From NCBI GenBank assembly GCA_905234205.1, contig CAJOGG010000064.1:1850-9140 (forward strand): 7,291 nt of DNA, written 5' to 3'. The stretch's first letter is position 1; every line of letters begins with the position of its first letter. A program made the translations under genes and the position numbers. Below the pieces are notes generated by a model that did not search any database, was not told the DNA's origin, and was given only the letters and a program-made list of their open reading frames with translations. This DNA is from an uncultured Synergistales bacterium (GTDB lineage: Bacteria; Synergistota; Synergistia; Synergistales; Aminobacteriaceae). Below, piece after piece: positions 1 through 6,284 of this stretch.

Positions 1-674
1 ACAGCAAAGAAAATCAACATGCCTGTGGGAATCGTTAAATGCTCATTGACTTTGAAGGCTAACGTGTCATTAAGAATCCTCAACCAATAACCTTCAACGC
101 TTATAGTAGTTCTTAAGCCTCGGCCAGCGTATCCCCAAACCATTGTAGGGTGTTTATACGGAAGCAATAACCACGCTATGCACATGAACGAAACTGACGA
201 GAAACCAACATACGTAGCTATCATCATTTCGTCGCCCTTGACTCGGTTCAGCAACTTACCATAAAGCCAACCTAACACAGCCGCTATAGGTACAGCGATA
301 ACGATTGCAGAAGCAAAGCCCAAAGCCTCGCGATAATTCGTAACAAATTCTTCAGTGAGCCATGTAATCTTGTACTGTGCTGCTAATTCAACGAGCTTGG
401 CCATAATTTCCGTGTTAAGTTCGATTGATAACGTTGCGCCCAACAAACCCGCAATAATTCCAAGTGGCAACCCGAAATTCAATCCGCAGCCAGCCTGTAC
501 CATTGGGATCATCGCAAGAACCATCACGCCATTCATTCCGAATCTTACAAGCGTGTTGTTGAACGACGTGTAAATATTCACACCCACGAACGGAGCAGCA
601 ATGAATAACCCAAGCAGGAACAACGCAATTATGATTCTTGGCCAGCCAGCGTTCTTTATAAATCTTCCTATCAT
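1..674 (-). CDS. ABC transporter permease, BPD_transp_2-like (C-terminus cut by window edge)
   Basis: Integral membrane permease that would form the translocation channel of the DUF3798-linked importer. My translation of the complement from the ATG at 674-672 gives 224 residues without a stop, running off the left edge. It is very hydrophobic: a first membrane segment lies at about residues 12-32 (IIIALFLLGLFIAAP), others at about 48-64, 68-84, 119-137 and 151-170. The stretch GCGLNFGLPLGIIAGLLGA (about residues 62-80) resembles the conserved glycine-rich region of the branched-chain amino acid/simple-sugar permease family (BPD_transp_2). The ATG overlaps the TGA stop of the upstream ATPase (ATGA), which is typical of translational coupling. 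A further permease gene may lie beyond the window. The substrate cannot be read from the sequence. The family call is by resemblance; the membrane character and coupling are seen directly. Confidence 0.85.
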   Translation of the reverse strand, partial: MIGRFIKNAGWPRIIIALFLLGLFIAAPFVGVNIYTSFNNTLVRFGMNGVMVLAMIPMVQAGCGLNFGLPLGIIAGLLGATLSIELNTEIMAKLVELAAQYKITWLTEEFVTNYREALGFASAIVIAVPIAAVLGWLYGKLLNRVKGDEMMIATYVGFSSVSFMCIAWLLLPYKHPTMVWGYAGRGLRTTISVEGYWLRILNDTLAFKVNEHLTIPTGMLIFFA

Positions 675-2359
675 GCTATATTCTCACCTTCCTCATCATT
701 TTCACTCTCCTGTTTAGTTTGTCCCATCATGAGCATTCCAAATTCTTCAGCAGGACGCGACGCAGGCAACACTCCGGCAATTTTTCCCTCGTCAACAATG
801 GCAACACGATCACAAACTGAACGTAATTCTTCAAGCTCTGAACTCGTGATTATGATTGTCGTACCGTTTTCCTTGTTGTAGTTCTTCAACGTATCAAGCA
901 CGAGAGCTTTTGCGCCAATGTCTATGCCTCTGGTGGGTTCGCAGATTAATAAAATATTCGGACGTAACACGAATGCTTTAGCAAGACAGACTTTTTGTTG
1001 GTTGCCTCCAGATAATTCGCCGGCCTTCTGTTTTACACTTGTGCATTTAATGCTGAGAGCGTCAATAAATTTTCGTGCCTCCTTGGCCATAGCTAACTCG
1101 TTTCTCATTTGGAATATATACGGGATTCCAAGCAAGAACCTTCCTTGAGTTTGCATAGCCGTGAATGTAATGTTCCAGTCTAAAGGCTCATCAAGCAACA
1201 AGCCCACGCCCCTACGATCTTCTGACACGAAAGCCATTTTTCTGCCCAAAGCTACACGAGGTTTATTGAGGGTCAATCTTTTTCCGAAGAGCCTAACTTT
1301 TCCGCCAGCAGGATAAAGTCCCATAATTCCGTTGGGGATTCCTAATTTACCGTGCCCGGCCAAGCCTCCTATGCCGAAAATCTCGCCCTTCTGAACTTCA
1401 AACGATACGTCCCTCACAGTTTCGCCCGGCATATCAACCCATAAATGTTCAACCTTGAGAGCGTATTTATTCTTCTTGCCTTTCTTTTTGGGCTTGGGGT
1501 TAAGAGTGTCATTGACGTTCTCAACTTCGATTGGCTGATCTGAAATTTCCTGTGGCATTGAGTCCTCTTTGCGTTCACTCTCACGACCAACCATTAATGA
1601 CGCTATTTGACGAGTGTTTAATTCTTTGGCAGGCTGATTAGTGATGAGTCTTCCGTCACGCAAAATCACGATACGATCACAAAGTTCTGTAACCTCGCTC
1701 AACCTGTGAGATACGAATATAATCGCAATTCCAGAAAGTGCTAACTTTTTCAACGCAGCCAGCAAAATATCCGCTTCAGTTTCAGTCAAGACCGCTGTAG
1801 GCTCATCGAGAATCAATAAGCGCGTGTTCTTTCTGTCAATTTCTCTTGCGATCTCGATAAATTGCTTATAGCCGACGGGCATTTCACTGACGACCATATC
1901 CGGACTTATCGCTACTCCCAAAGTGTGAATAGCCTTGCTTGCTCTGTCATACATTGCATTACGGTCAAGCGTTGAGACTCTGTCGCTGAATACGTAACTC
2001 ATCATTGAGCCATTAAGAACTTCACGGTTAAGCAAAATATTTTCCGTAGCTGTGAATCCGGGGATTAACGAGAACTCCTGATGCACCATTCCTATACCAG
2101 CAGCAAGCGCATGAGAAGGTCGCGTGAAGTGTACAACTTTTCCATCCATTGAGATATTTCCTTCGTAGCCTCCGGTTGATTGAATGACCTCGACTCCGAA
2201 CAAAATATTTAACAGCGTAGATTTTCCTGCTCCGTTCTCTCCTACAAGGCCGATAATTTCTCCCTCGTTGATCTCGAATGATATATCCGTCAAAACGCGG
2301 TTGCCATAATATTCTTTGCCTACGTGTTCGAGTGCGAGCAATGGATTGTTATTACTCAA
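671..2359 (-). CDS. Sugar/nucleoside-type ABC transporter ATP-binding protein with two fused ABC domains
   Basis: Cytoplasmic ATPase subunit of 562 residues with two fused nucleotide-binding domains, the layout of RbsA, MglA, XylG and the ATPases of BMP-type nucleoside importers. Domain 1 (about 7-260) has Walker A GENGAGKST (40-48), Q-loop Q94, Walker B LLILDEPTA (181-189) and the switch histidine in SHRL (H218). Its signature is degenerate (MPVGYKQ, 160-166). Domain 2 (about 300-546) has a degenerate Walker A (GLAGHGKLG, 332-340), a canonical signature LSGGNQQK (449-456), a Walker B reading LLICEPTRGID with Cys473 where Asp is usual, and Ser in place of the switch histidine (ITSSELEEL). Only one composite ATP site therefore looks canonical. 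A charged linker with PKPKKKGKKNK (289-299) joins the domains, and the tail is acidic. The start is TTG at 2359-2357, supported by AGAGGTGAT six bases upstream. The gene lies between the binding protein and the permease, overlapping the latter by four bases. Confidence 0.93.
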   Translation of the reverse strand: MSNNNPLLALEHVGKEYYGNRVLTDISFEINEGEIIGLVGENGAGKSTLLNILFGVEVIQSTGGYEGNISMDGKVVHFTRPSHALAAGIGMVHQEFSLIPGFTATENILLNREVLNGSMMSYVFSDRVSTLDRNAMYDRASKAIHTLGVAISPDMVVSEMPVGYKQFIEIAREIDRKNTRLLILDEPTAVLTETEADILLAALKKLALSGIAIIFVSHRLSEVTELCDRIVILRDGRLITNQPAKELNTRQIASLMVGRESERKEDSMPQEISDQPIEVENVNDTLNPKPKKKGKKNKYALKVEHLWVDMPGETVRDVSFEVQKGEIFGIGGLAGHGKLGIPNGIMGLYPAGGKVRLFGKRLTLNKPRVALGRKMAFVSEDRRGVGLLLDEPLDWNITFTAMQTQGRFLLGIPYIFQMRNELAMAKEARKFIDALSIKCTSVKQKAGELSGGNQQKVCLAKAFVLRPNILLICEPTRGIDIGAKALVLDTLKNYNKENGTTIIITSSELEELRSVCDRVAIVDEGKIAGVLPASRPAEEFGMLMMGQTKQESENDEEGENIA

Positions 2360-2365
2360 GATAAA

Positions 2366-2374
2366 ATCACCTCT
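2366..2374 (-). promoter_or_regulatory. Ribosome binding site fixing the TTG start of the ABC ATPase
   Basis: On the minus strand AGAGGTGAT, a good match to the 16S anti-Shine-Dalgarno complement, lies six bases before TTG at 2359. No ATG or GTG gives a better-placed start that keeps the complete first ABC domain. Confidence 0.7.
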
Positions 2375-2383
2375 TAACTATAG

Positions 2384-2418
2384 AAAAGGGGAATGCTTAC
2401 ATTAATTCGGCACTCCCC
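2384..2418 (-). terminator. Intercistronic stem-loop with short U-tract (attenuator or mRNA 3'-end stabiliser)
   Basis: In minus-strand RNA, GGGGAGUGC (2418-2410) pairs with GCAUUCCCC (2396-2388) to give a nine-base-pair stem with one G-U wobble and a 13-base loop, followed at once by UUUU (2387-2384). It sits in the 94-base gap between the binding-protein stop (2454-2456) and the ATPase start. The U-run is short, so partial termination or protection of the upstream message is more likely than a full stop. Such elements are common after periplasmic binding-protein genes, which need more product than the membrane subunits. The pairing is seen directly; the function is inferred. Confidence 0.7.
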
Positions 2419-2453
2419 CATAATTGATTACGTTATTGAATTTGCTTTAACTC

Positions 2454-3677
2454 TTATTGAGCGGCGGGGGTCATGCGAATCAGGAAGTACTTTTCAGGGA
2501 TTTCAACATCAGCGAGTCCAAGATAGCCTTTGCCTAATACGTAAGTATCCTGACGAAGAAGAACGAACTTTGTATTTCTCACGCCTGTGTTAGCGTCAGT
2601 GAAGTAGCTTGCGCCCCAATGTGCACCTGGGCAAAATTCATCGTAAGCCATGCGCATTTCTCTAAGAGCCTGTGCAGTCCCGAGCCTGTTTGTATATGTT
2701 CCTTCAACATAACGTTTGCCGTATTCAGCCAAAGCTGCTGTGGTTGTGTAGCCCCATGAATAAGCCCATGTTCCCATACGTTCGCCGCCTCCAGCTTTCA
2801 CTACAGCCTCTTCAACTTTCTTCAAGATTGCCGGCCAGTCTCCCTGCTCCTTTGATAAGTCAATGCCCAATGCTCCGGGATAACCCATTAACGGTGAAGG
2901 AAGGTCAGCTTCTACAAAATAGCCACCGAGTGCAGCAACTTGTCGTAATAGCGGCTCTGTGTGTCCGTCGTTTGTGCAGAAGAACGCAGCGTCTTTGCCG
3001 TATTTCTCGATCCATGCGGGCATGTTCTCAAGAATGTATTGCTGAGCTCCGGCCATACCTACGTCACTTGTTGGGTCTGGGGCTGTCTCGAACACGAACT
3101 TCATTCCTAAATCCTTGCAAGCCTCTTCCATGATTGCACGACGAAGGCCAAGAGTCTCATAGCTCATATGACGGGGGAAGGAAATATGCACGAAAGTTTT
3201 TGCTCCCATTTTTTGAGCGCCCAGGGGAATTGTATAGCCGCGTCCAATGTGGTCAGTGTGTGTAGCAATGTCAGCAGCTTCGGAGATTACGCCGGGATCC
3301 TCATGAGGTTCACCAGCAAGCAACAAAATGTCGTTTCTCTTCTCGCGTACACGTCTGAAAGCTTCAGCTGTTCCTGGTACGGCCTGATTGACAACGATAA
3401 CTTTCATTTTAGGATCGTCAGCAAGTCCAAGAATCTGGCTTATAGTTGTCTCTTGCTCTGAAGGGAAATTGTCGGGATAAGTGATGTGGGTGATCATTCC
3501 ACCGTTTGCAGAGTCACCATATTTTTGAATCATGAGTTCTGCGCCGCGTAAATCGTCCTCACTCTGAGAAACTGTACCTGTTACGATTCCAATGTGAAAC
3601 GCAGCCTCTTCAGCTACAGCCGCGCCCACAAATAACACGCATACGAGTGCGGTCAACAATGCTAACTTAATCTTCAA
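2454..3677 (-). CDS. DUF3798-family periplasmic substrate-binding-like protein
   Basis: Secreted protein of 407 residues, probably the ligand-binding component of the ABC importer encoded downstream. The N-terminus has a classic signal peptide: KIK charge, hydrophobic core at about 5-19 and a signal peptidase I site after AVA (20-22), followed by EEA. Cys13 is preceded by V, not the G/A/S of a lipobox, so a lipoprotein is unlikely. The mature part opens with FHIGIVTGTVSQSEDDLRGA and contains TYPDNFPSEQETTISQILGL, IVVNQAVPGT and LLAGEPHEDP, which I recognise as DUF3798 (PF12683), a family resembling type I periplasmic binding proteins. The start is TTG (3677-3675) with an ideal AAGGAGG eight bases upstream; it gives exactly the signal peptide. 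It is the first gene of the operon, behind an extended -10 promoter, and is separated from the ATPase by a stem-loop. The ligand is unknown; the ATPase class would fit a sugar or nucleoside. Confidence 0.9.
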   Translation of the reverse strand: MKIKLALLTALVCVLFVGAAVAEEAAFHIGIVTGTVSQSEDDLRGAELMIQKYGDSANGGMITHITYPDNFPSEQETTISQILGLADDPKMKVIVVNQAVPGTAEAFRRVREKRNDILLLAGEPHEDPGVISEAADIATHTDHIGRGYTIPLGAQKMGAKTFVHISFPRHMSYETLGLRRAIMEEACKDLGMKFVFETAPDPTSDVGMAGAQQYILENMPAWIEKYGKDAAFFCTNDGHTEPLLRQVAALGGYFVEADLPSPLMGYPGALGIDLSKEQGDWPAILKKVEEAVVKAGGGERMGTWAYSWGYTTTAALAEYGKRYVEGTYTNRLGTAQALREMRMAYDEFCPGAHWGASYFTDANTGVRNTKFVLLRQDTYVLGKGYLGLADVEIPEKYFLIRMTPAAQ

Positions 3678-3685
3678 GATAAAAT

Positions 3686-3692
3686 CCTCCTT
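3686..3692 (-). promoter_or_regulatory. Ribosome binding site fixing the TTG start of the DUF3798 gene
   Basis: On the minus strand AAGGAGG, a near-perfect Shine-Dalgarno, stands eight bases before the TTG at 3677. It decides for this non-ATG start, which places the signal peptide exactly at the N-terminus. Confidence 0.85.
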
Positions 3693-3714
3693 GTGAAATT
3701 TGAAATGTGCGAAT

Positions 3715-3723
3715 ATTATAACA
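3715..3723 (-). promoter_or_regulatory. Extended -10 promoter of the transporter operon
   Basis: The minus strand reads TGTTATAAT, a perfect TATAAT with the TGn extension. No convincing -35 hexamer occurs 16-18 bases upstream, as is tolerated with an extended -10. Transcription would start near 3708, leaving a leader of about 30 bases before the TTG start. Motif seen; activity inferred. Confidence 0.65.
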
Positions 3724-3753
3724 GCAAGCCTTTTTGAATTACATCAGCGATTC

Positions 3754-3774
3754 AGACTCATTACTTATGAGTCT
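3754..3774. promoter_or_regulatory. Perfect 8-bp inverted repeat, candidate operator between divergent operons
   Basis: AGACTCAT and ATGAGTCT are exact reverse complements separated by the five bases TACTT. The dyad lies about 45-65 bases upstream of the predicted transporter start and about 60-80 bases upstream of the predicted kinase start. It has no U-tract in either direction, so it is not a terminator. The size and symmetry suit a dimeric regulator, but no regulator gene is in the window. Confidence 0.45.
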
Positions 3775-3817
3775 CTTGCCGCGCCACGTATCCCGGTTCT
3801 GTATGAAGTGCGTGATT

Positions 3818-3826
3818 TGATACAAT
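3818..3826 (+). promoter_or_regulatory. Extended -10 promoter of the kinase-nif3-trpS-pseudouridine synthase operon
   Basis: TGATACAAT matches the extended -10 consensus TGnTATAAT with one change. A clear -35 is not seen. Transcription would begin near 3833, giving a leader of about 26 bases that contains the AAGGAG ribosome binding site (3842-3847). Motif seen; activity inferred. Confidence 0.55.
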
Positions 3827-3858
3827 AGCACAAATTTTATGAAGGAGTTAGAAAAATT

Positions 3859-4497
3859 TTGGGGCAGATTCAAATTATCGTTGAGGGAATGACTGCGAGC
3901 GGAAAATCCACAATCGTTGATTTAATTTCACAGCGTTTGGGCTTTAAGGTCATGCCTGAAGAATTTCGGGATCCGCTGGACTTGTTGAGTCGCTTTCATC
4001 ATGATACACGCTGGGCCTTTCCAATGCAGCTAAATTTTTTGGTGACTCGTTTTGCTCAATATTTATGTGCGTCCGAAGAAAACGATTACATTCTTGACCG
4101 AAGCATATTCGGCGATAAAGTTTACGCTATGTTGTATTACAAGAACGGCTATTTCAAGGACAGCCAACTTGGTTGTTACTTAACGCTTTATGATTCATTA
4201 CTACGTTACGTGAAGAATCCTAAGCTGCTAATTCTTGTGCGTTGTCCGTTTGATGAGATCATGCGACGAATTTACGATAGAGGCAGACAAGACGAAATTG
4301 ACGCGGGCGAAGAATATTGGAGGAGCTTATACGATGCTTACCAACCTTTTCTTGAGTTCGTGAAGTCAGAGATTGGGCATGACGTGAATTATTTGGAGCT
4401 CGATTTATCCGATCCAAAGTTTATTGAGACTCCGGAAATGGTTGAGAAGTTTCTGAATGATGTCAAAAAATTTTTCCCCGAACGAGATTTTAACTAG
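3859..4497 (+). CDS. Deoxynucleoside kinase family protein (dAK/dGK/dCK-like)
   Basis: Cytoplasmic kinase of 212 residues expected to phosphorylate a deoxynucleoside at the 5' position in nucleotide salvage. Residues 5-10 form the first beta strand (QIIVEG) leading into a P-loop, GMTASGKST (10-18). E34/E35 is the likely catalytic base region, FPMQLNF (54-60) includes the Gln that binds the base in this family, and LDRSIFGD (79-86) is the DRS/ERS motif. RRIYDRGRQDE (136-146) is the arginine-rich LID, followed by an aromatic YWRSLYDAYQPF stretch. Length and motif order fit the dNK family better than thymidylate kinase. The start is TTG at 3859, 11 bases after AAGGAG (3842-3847); the next ATG would remove the first strand and the first P-loop glycine. 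It leads an operon whose next gene starts two bases after its TAG. Which base it prefers cannot be decided here. Confidence 0.88.
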   Translation: MGQIQIIVEGMTASGKSTIVDLISQRLGFKVMPEEFRDPLDLLSRFHHDTRWAFPMQLNFLVTRFAQYLCASEENDYILDRSIFGDKVYAMLYYKNGYFKDSQLGCYLTLYDSLLRYVKNPKLLILVRCPFDEIMRRIYDRGRQDEIDAGEEYWRSLYDAYQPFLEFVKSEIGHDVNYLELDLSDPKFIETPEMVEKFLNDVKKFFPERDFN

Positions 4498-4499
4498 TC

Positions 4500-5258
4500 A
4501 TGAATCTTAGACAATTATTGAATCACATAAACACTTTTGCGCCCTTTGACTTGGCCGAAGAATGGGATAATCCGGGCTTGATGGTCGGGAGCTATAAAAC
4601 TGAAGTCAAACGCGTTGGAATTTGTCTTGATGCCGTTAGTGAAGCTGTGGCTGAAGCGGGAATACAGGGCTGTAACGTATTATTGACTCATCACCCGTTG
4701 ATATTCAGAGGCCTTAAGCATATTGACATTGATTCAGAGACAGGCAAGACTATTCACGAGGCCATTAAACGCGGCGTTACAATCATAGCGGCTCACACGA
4801 ACTGGGACAAAGCAGAAAAGGGAGTCAATGCAACTCTCGCGGCTTTGCTAGGAATCGGGAAAATCGAACCAATGGGAGAAATTGGTGTACACGGAAAAGT
4901 TATCAAATGCAATCTTGAGTCCTTCATCAGGAAAGTGAAATCATCGTGGGGACTCTCAAGGCTTGATATTTACGCGGAGACTACACCCACTAAAATTTTG
5001 CGTGTTGCAATATGCGGGGGATCTGGCGCAGAATTTTGGCACGATGCTTTGAGAGTGAACGCAGATATTTATCTCACGGCCGACATGAAATATCACGAGC
5101 TTATAGACGCAACGAGAGCAGGGCTTGCGATAGGACTTGCTGACCATGGAGAAATGGAACGAGCCTCACTTCCAGAACTTGAGAACAACATCAAGGCCGG
5201 TGGCTTTGAGACGAGATTAATTAACATAAACGCTCTAGCAACACCATTAAGAGCATAA
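4500..5258 (+). CDS. Nif3-like dinuclear metal centre protein (YbgI/YqfO family, short form)
   Basis: Protein of 252 residues of the NIF3 family, which forms toroidal hexamers with a two-metal site in each subunit. Its cellular role is still poorly defined, and the database name GTP cyclohydrolase 1 type 2 rests on limited evidence. The opening LLNHINTFAPFDLAEEWDNPGLMVG (by position: residues 6-30, key WDNPGL) is a family hallmark. Metal ligands are visible at H64 and H65 (THHPL), D103 (NWDKAEKGVN), and H216 and E220 (ADHGEME). The CGGSG (172-176) and TADMKYHE (193-200) motifs are also present. The length matches the short E. coli YbgI form; the extra PII-like middle domain of Bacillus YqfO is absent. 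The ATG lies two bases after the kinase stop with no clear Shine-Dalgarno of its own, so translation is probably coupled. The stop is embedded in the trpS ribosome binding site. Confidence 0.93.
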   Translation: MNLRQLLNHINTFAPFDLAEEWDNPGLMVGSYKTEVKRVGICLDAVSEAVAEAGIQGCNVLLTHHPLIFRGLKHIDIDSETGKTIHEAIKRGVTIIAAHTNWDKAEKGVNATLAALLGIGKIEPMGEIGVHGKVIKCNLESFIRKVKSSWGLSRLDIYAETTPTKILRVAICGGSGAEFWHDALRVNADIYLTADMKYHELIDATRAGLAIGLADHGEMERASLPELENNIKAGGFETRLININALATPLRA

Positions 5259-5262
5259 GGAG
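5257..5262 (+). promoter_or_regulatory. Ribosome binding site of trpS overlapping the nif3 stop codon
   Basis: TAAGGAG combines the TAA stop of the Nif3 gene with AAGGAG, eight bases before the trpS ATG. This fixes the ATG start and allows terminating ribosomes to reinitiate. Confidence 0.8.
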
Positions 5263-5270
5263 TATATTAA

Positions 5271-6281
5271 ATGAAACAACGAGTATTAAGCGCAATGAGA
5301 CCCACTGGGCCTCTTCACCTTGGACATATGGCCGGAGCTTTGAGCAACTTTGTGAAGCTTCAGAATGATGAACGTTACGAATGTTTTTACAGCATAGCGG
5401 ATTGGCACGCGTTAATGTCAAACTATGAAGAGTCAGGAAACACCGGCGAATTTTGTTACACAGCATTGCTTGACTGGCTGGCAGTTGGCCTTGACCCGGA
5501 GAAAAGTCCGTTGTTCATTCAGTCGCATGTTCCACAGCACGCAGAGTTAGCCCTAGCCTTGGGAATGATTACACCGCTTGGGTGGCTGTATCGCAATCCC
5601 ACGTACAAGGAGCAAATCGAGAACATCAAGAACAAAGATTTAAGCACGTTCGGATTCTTGGGGTACCCTGTGTTAATGGCCGCGGATATTTTGCTGTATA
5701 AGGCTAGTTTGGTCCCTGTTGGTGAAGATCAAAGCGCGCATTTAGAGTTAAGCCGAGAAACTGTCAGACGCTTCAATAACTTCTTCGGGGAAAATTTACT
5801 CGTTGAGCCTCAACCATTATTCACGCAAACTCCGAAAGTCCCTGGAATTGATGGCCGCAAAATGAGCAAATCTTACGGAAACGCGTTGGAAATTTCAGAG
5901 AGTGAAGAGTCAATGTGGAACAAACTTCGTACAATGATGACTGACCCCGCACGAATGAGACGAAAAGATCCCGGCGACCCCGCTAAATGTCCTGTATGGG
6001 ATTTACACAAAGTCTTCAACCATGACGAACAAGAGAAACAAGAAATTTGTGAGGGCTGTAAATCTGCTGGAATTGGCTGCATTGACTGCAAGAAAAAATT
6101 GAACGCTCATATCCAGGAAATGATGACTCCAGTTAGAGAACGTCGCGCAAAATTTGAGGGCAAGAAAGCTTTGTTAGACGAGATACTTGCTGACGGAGCC
6201 GAACGCGCTGGAAAAGTTGCAAGAGAGACAATGAGCGAGATATACCCGGCTATGGGACTGCTTGTGAATCCAAAACGCTAA
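5271..6281 (+). CDS. trpS: Tryptophanyl-tRNA synthetase with predicted [4Fe-4S] cluster motif
   Basis: Class I aminoacyl-tRNA synthetase of 336 residues that charges tRNA-Trp with tryptophan using ATP. The HIGH motif is HLGH (16-19) after the typical SAMRPTGPLHLGH opening. KMSKS is exact (197-201, GRKMSKSYGN). YPVLMAADILLY (132-143) and VGEDQSAHLEL (150-160) are standard TrpRS active-site segments. The C-terminal domain carries Cys240, Cys263, Cys270 and Cys273, spaced C-x22-C-x6-C-x2-C. This is the pattern described for Thermotoga maritima TrpRS, where the four cysteines hold a [4Fe-4S] cluster near the anticodon-binding region; an extra Cys260 is also present. The start ATG has AAGGAG eight bases upstream. 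The gene follows nif3 by 12 bases and precedes the pseudouridine synthase by three, so it is mid-operon. The enzyme call is near certain; the cluster is inferred from spacing. Confidence 0.97.
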   Translation: MKQRVLSAMRPTGPLHLGHMAGALSNFVKLQNDERYECFYSIADWHALMSNYEESGNTGEFCYTALLDWLAVGLDPEKSPLFIQSHVPQHAELALALGMITPLGWLYRNPTYKEQIENIKNKDLSTFGFLGYPVLMAADILLYKASLVPVGEDQSAHLELSRETVRRFNNFFGENLLVEPQPLFTQTPKVPGIDGRKMSKSYGNALEISESEESMWNKLRTMMTDPARMRRKDPGDPAKCPVWDLHKVFNHDEQEKQEICEGCKSAGIGCIDCKKKLNAHIQEMMTPVRERRAKFEGKKALLDEILADGAERAGKVARETMSEIYPAMGLLVNPKR

Positions 6282-6284
6282 ATA

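Noticed and set aside
355..573. Plus-strand open frame of 72 codons
   Set aside because: It is antisense to the permease, whose hydrophobic translation and ATGA coupling are clearly the real signal.
2672..3133. Long plus-strand open frame of 153 codons opposite the DUF3798 gene
   Set aside because: It lies wholly antisense to a well-supported gene, its translation is low-complexity with many Arg, Leu and Ser residues, and it has no recognisable motif.
2454..3677. DUF3798 protein as a lipoprotein
   Set aside because: Cys13 is preceded by V instead of G/A/S and lies within the hydrophobic core; a signal peptidase I site after AVA is much better.
3754..3774. Dyad considered as a bidirectional terminator
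   Set aside because: It is not G+C-rich and has no T-run on either side; it also lies upstream of, not after, the flanking genes.
3839..3892. Small 17-codon ORF starting ATG just before and overlapping the kinase start in another frame
   Set aside because: It has no Shine-Dalgarno and would begin only a few bases after the predicted transcription start; the overlap is probably chance. A leaderless-type regulatory ORF cannot be fully excluded.
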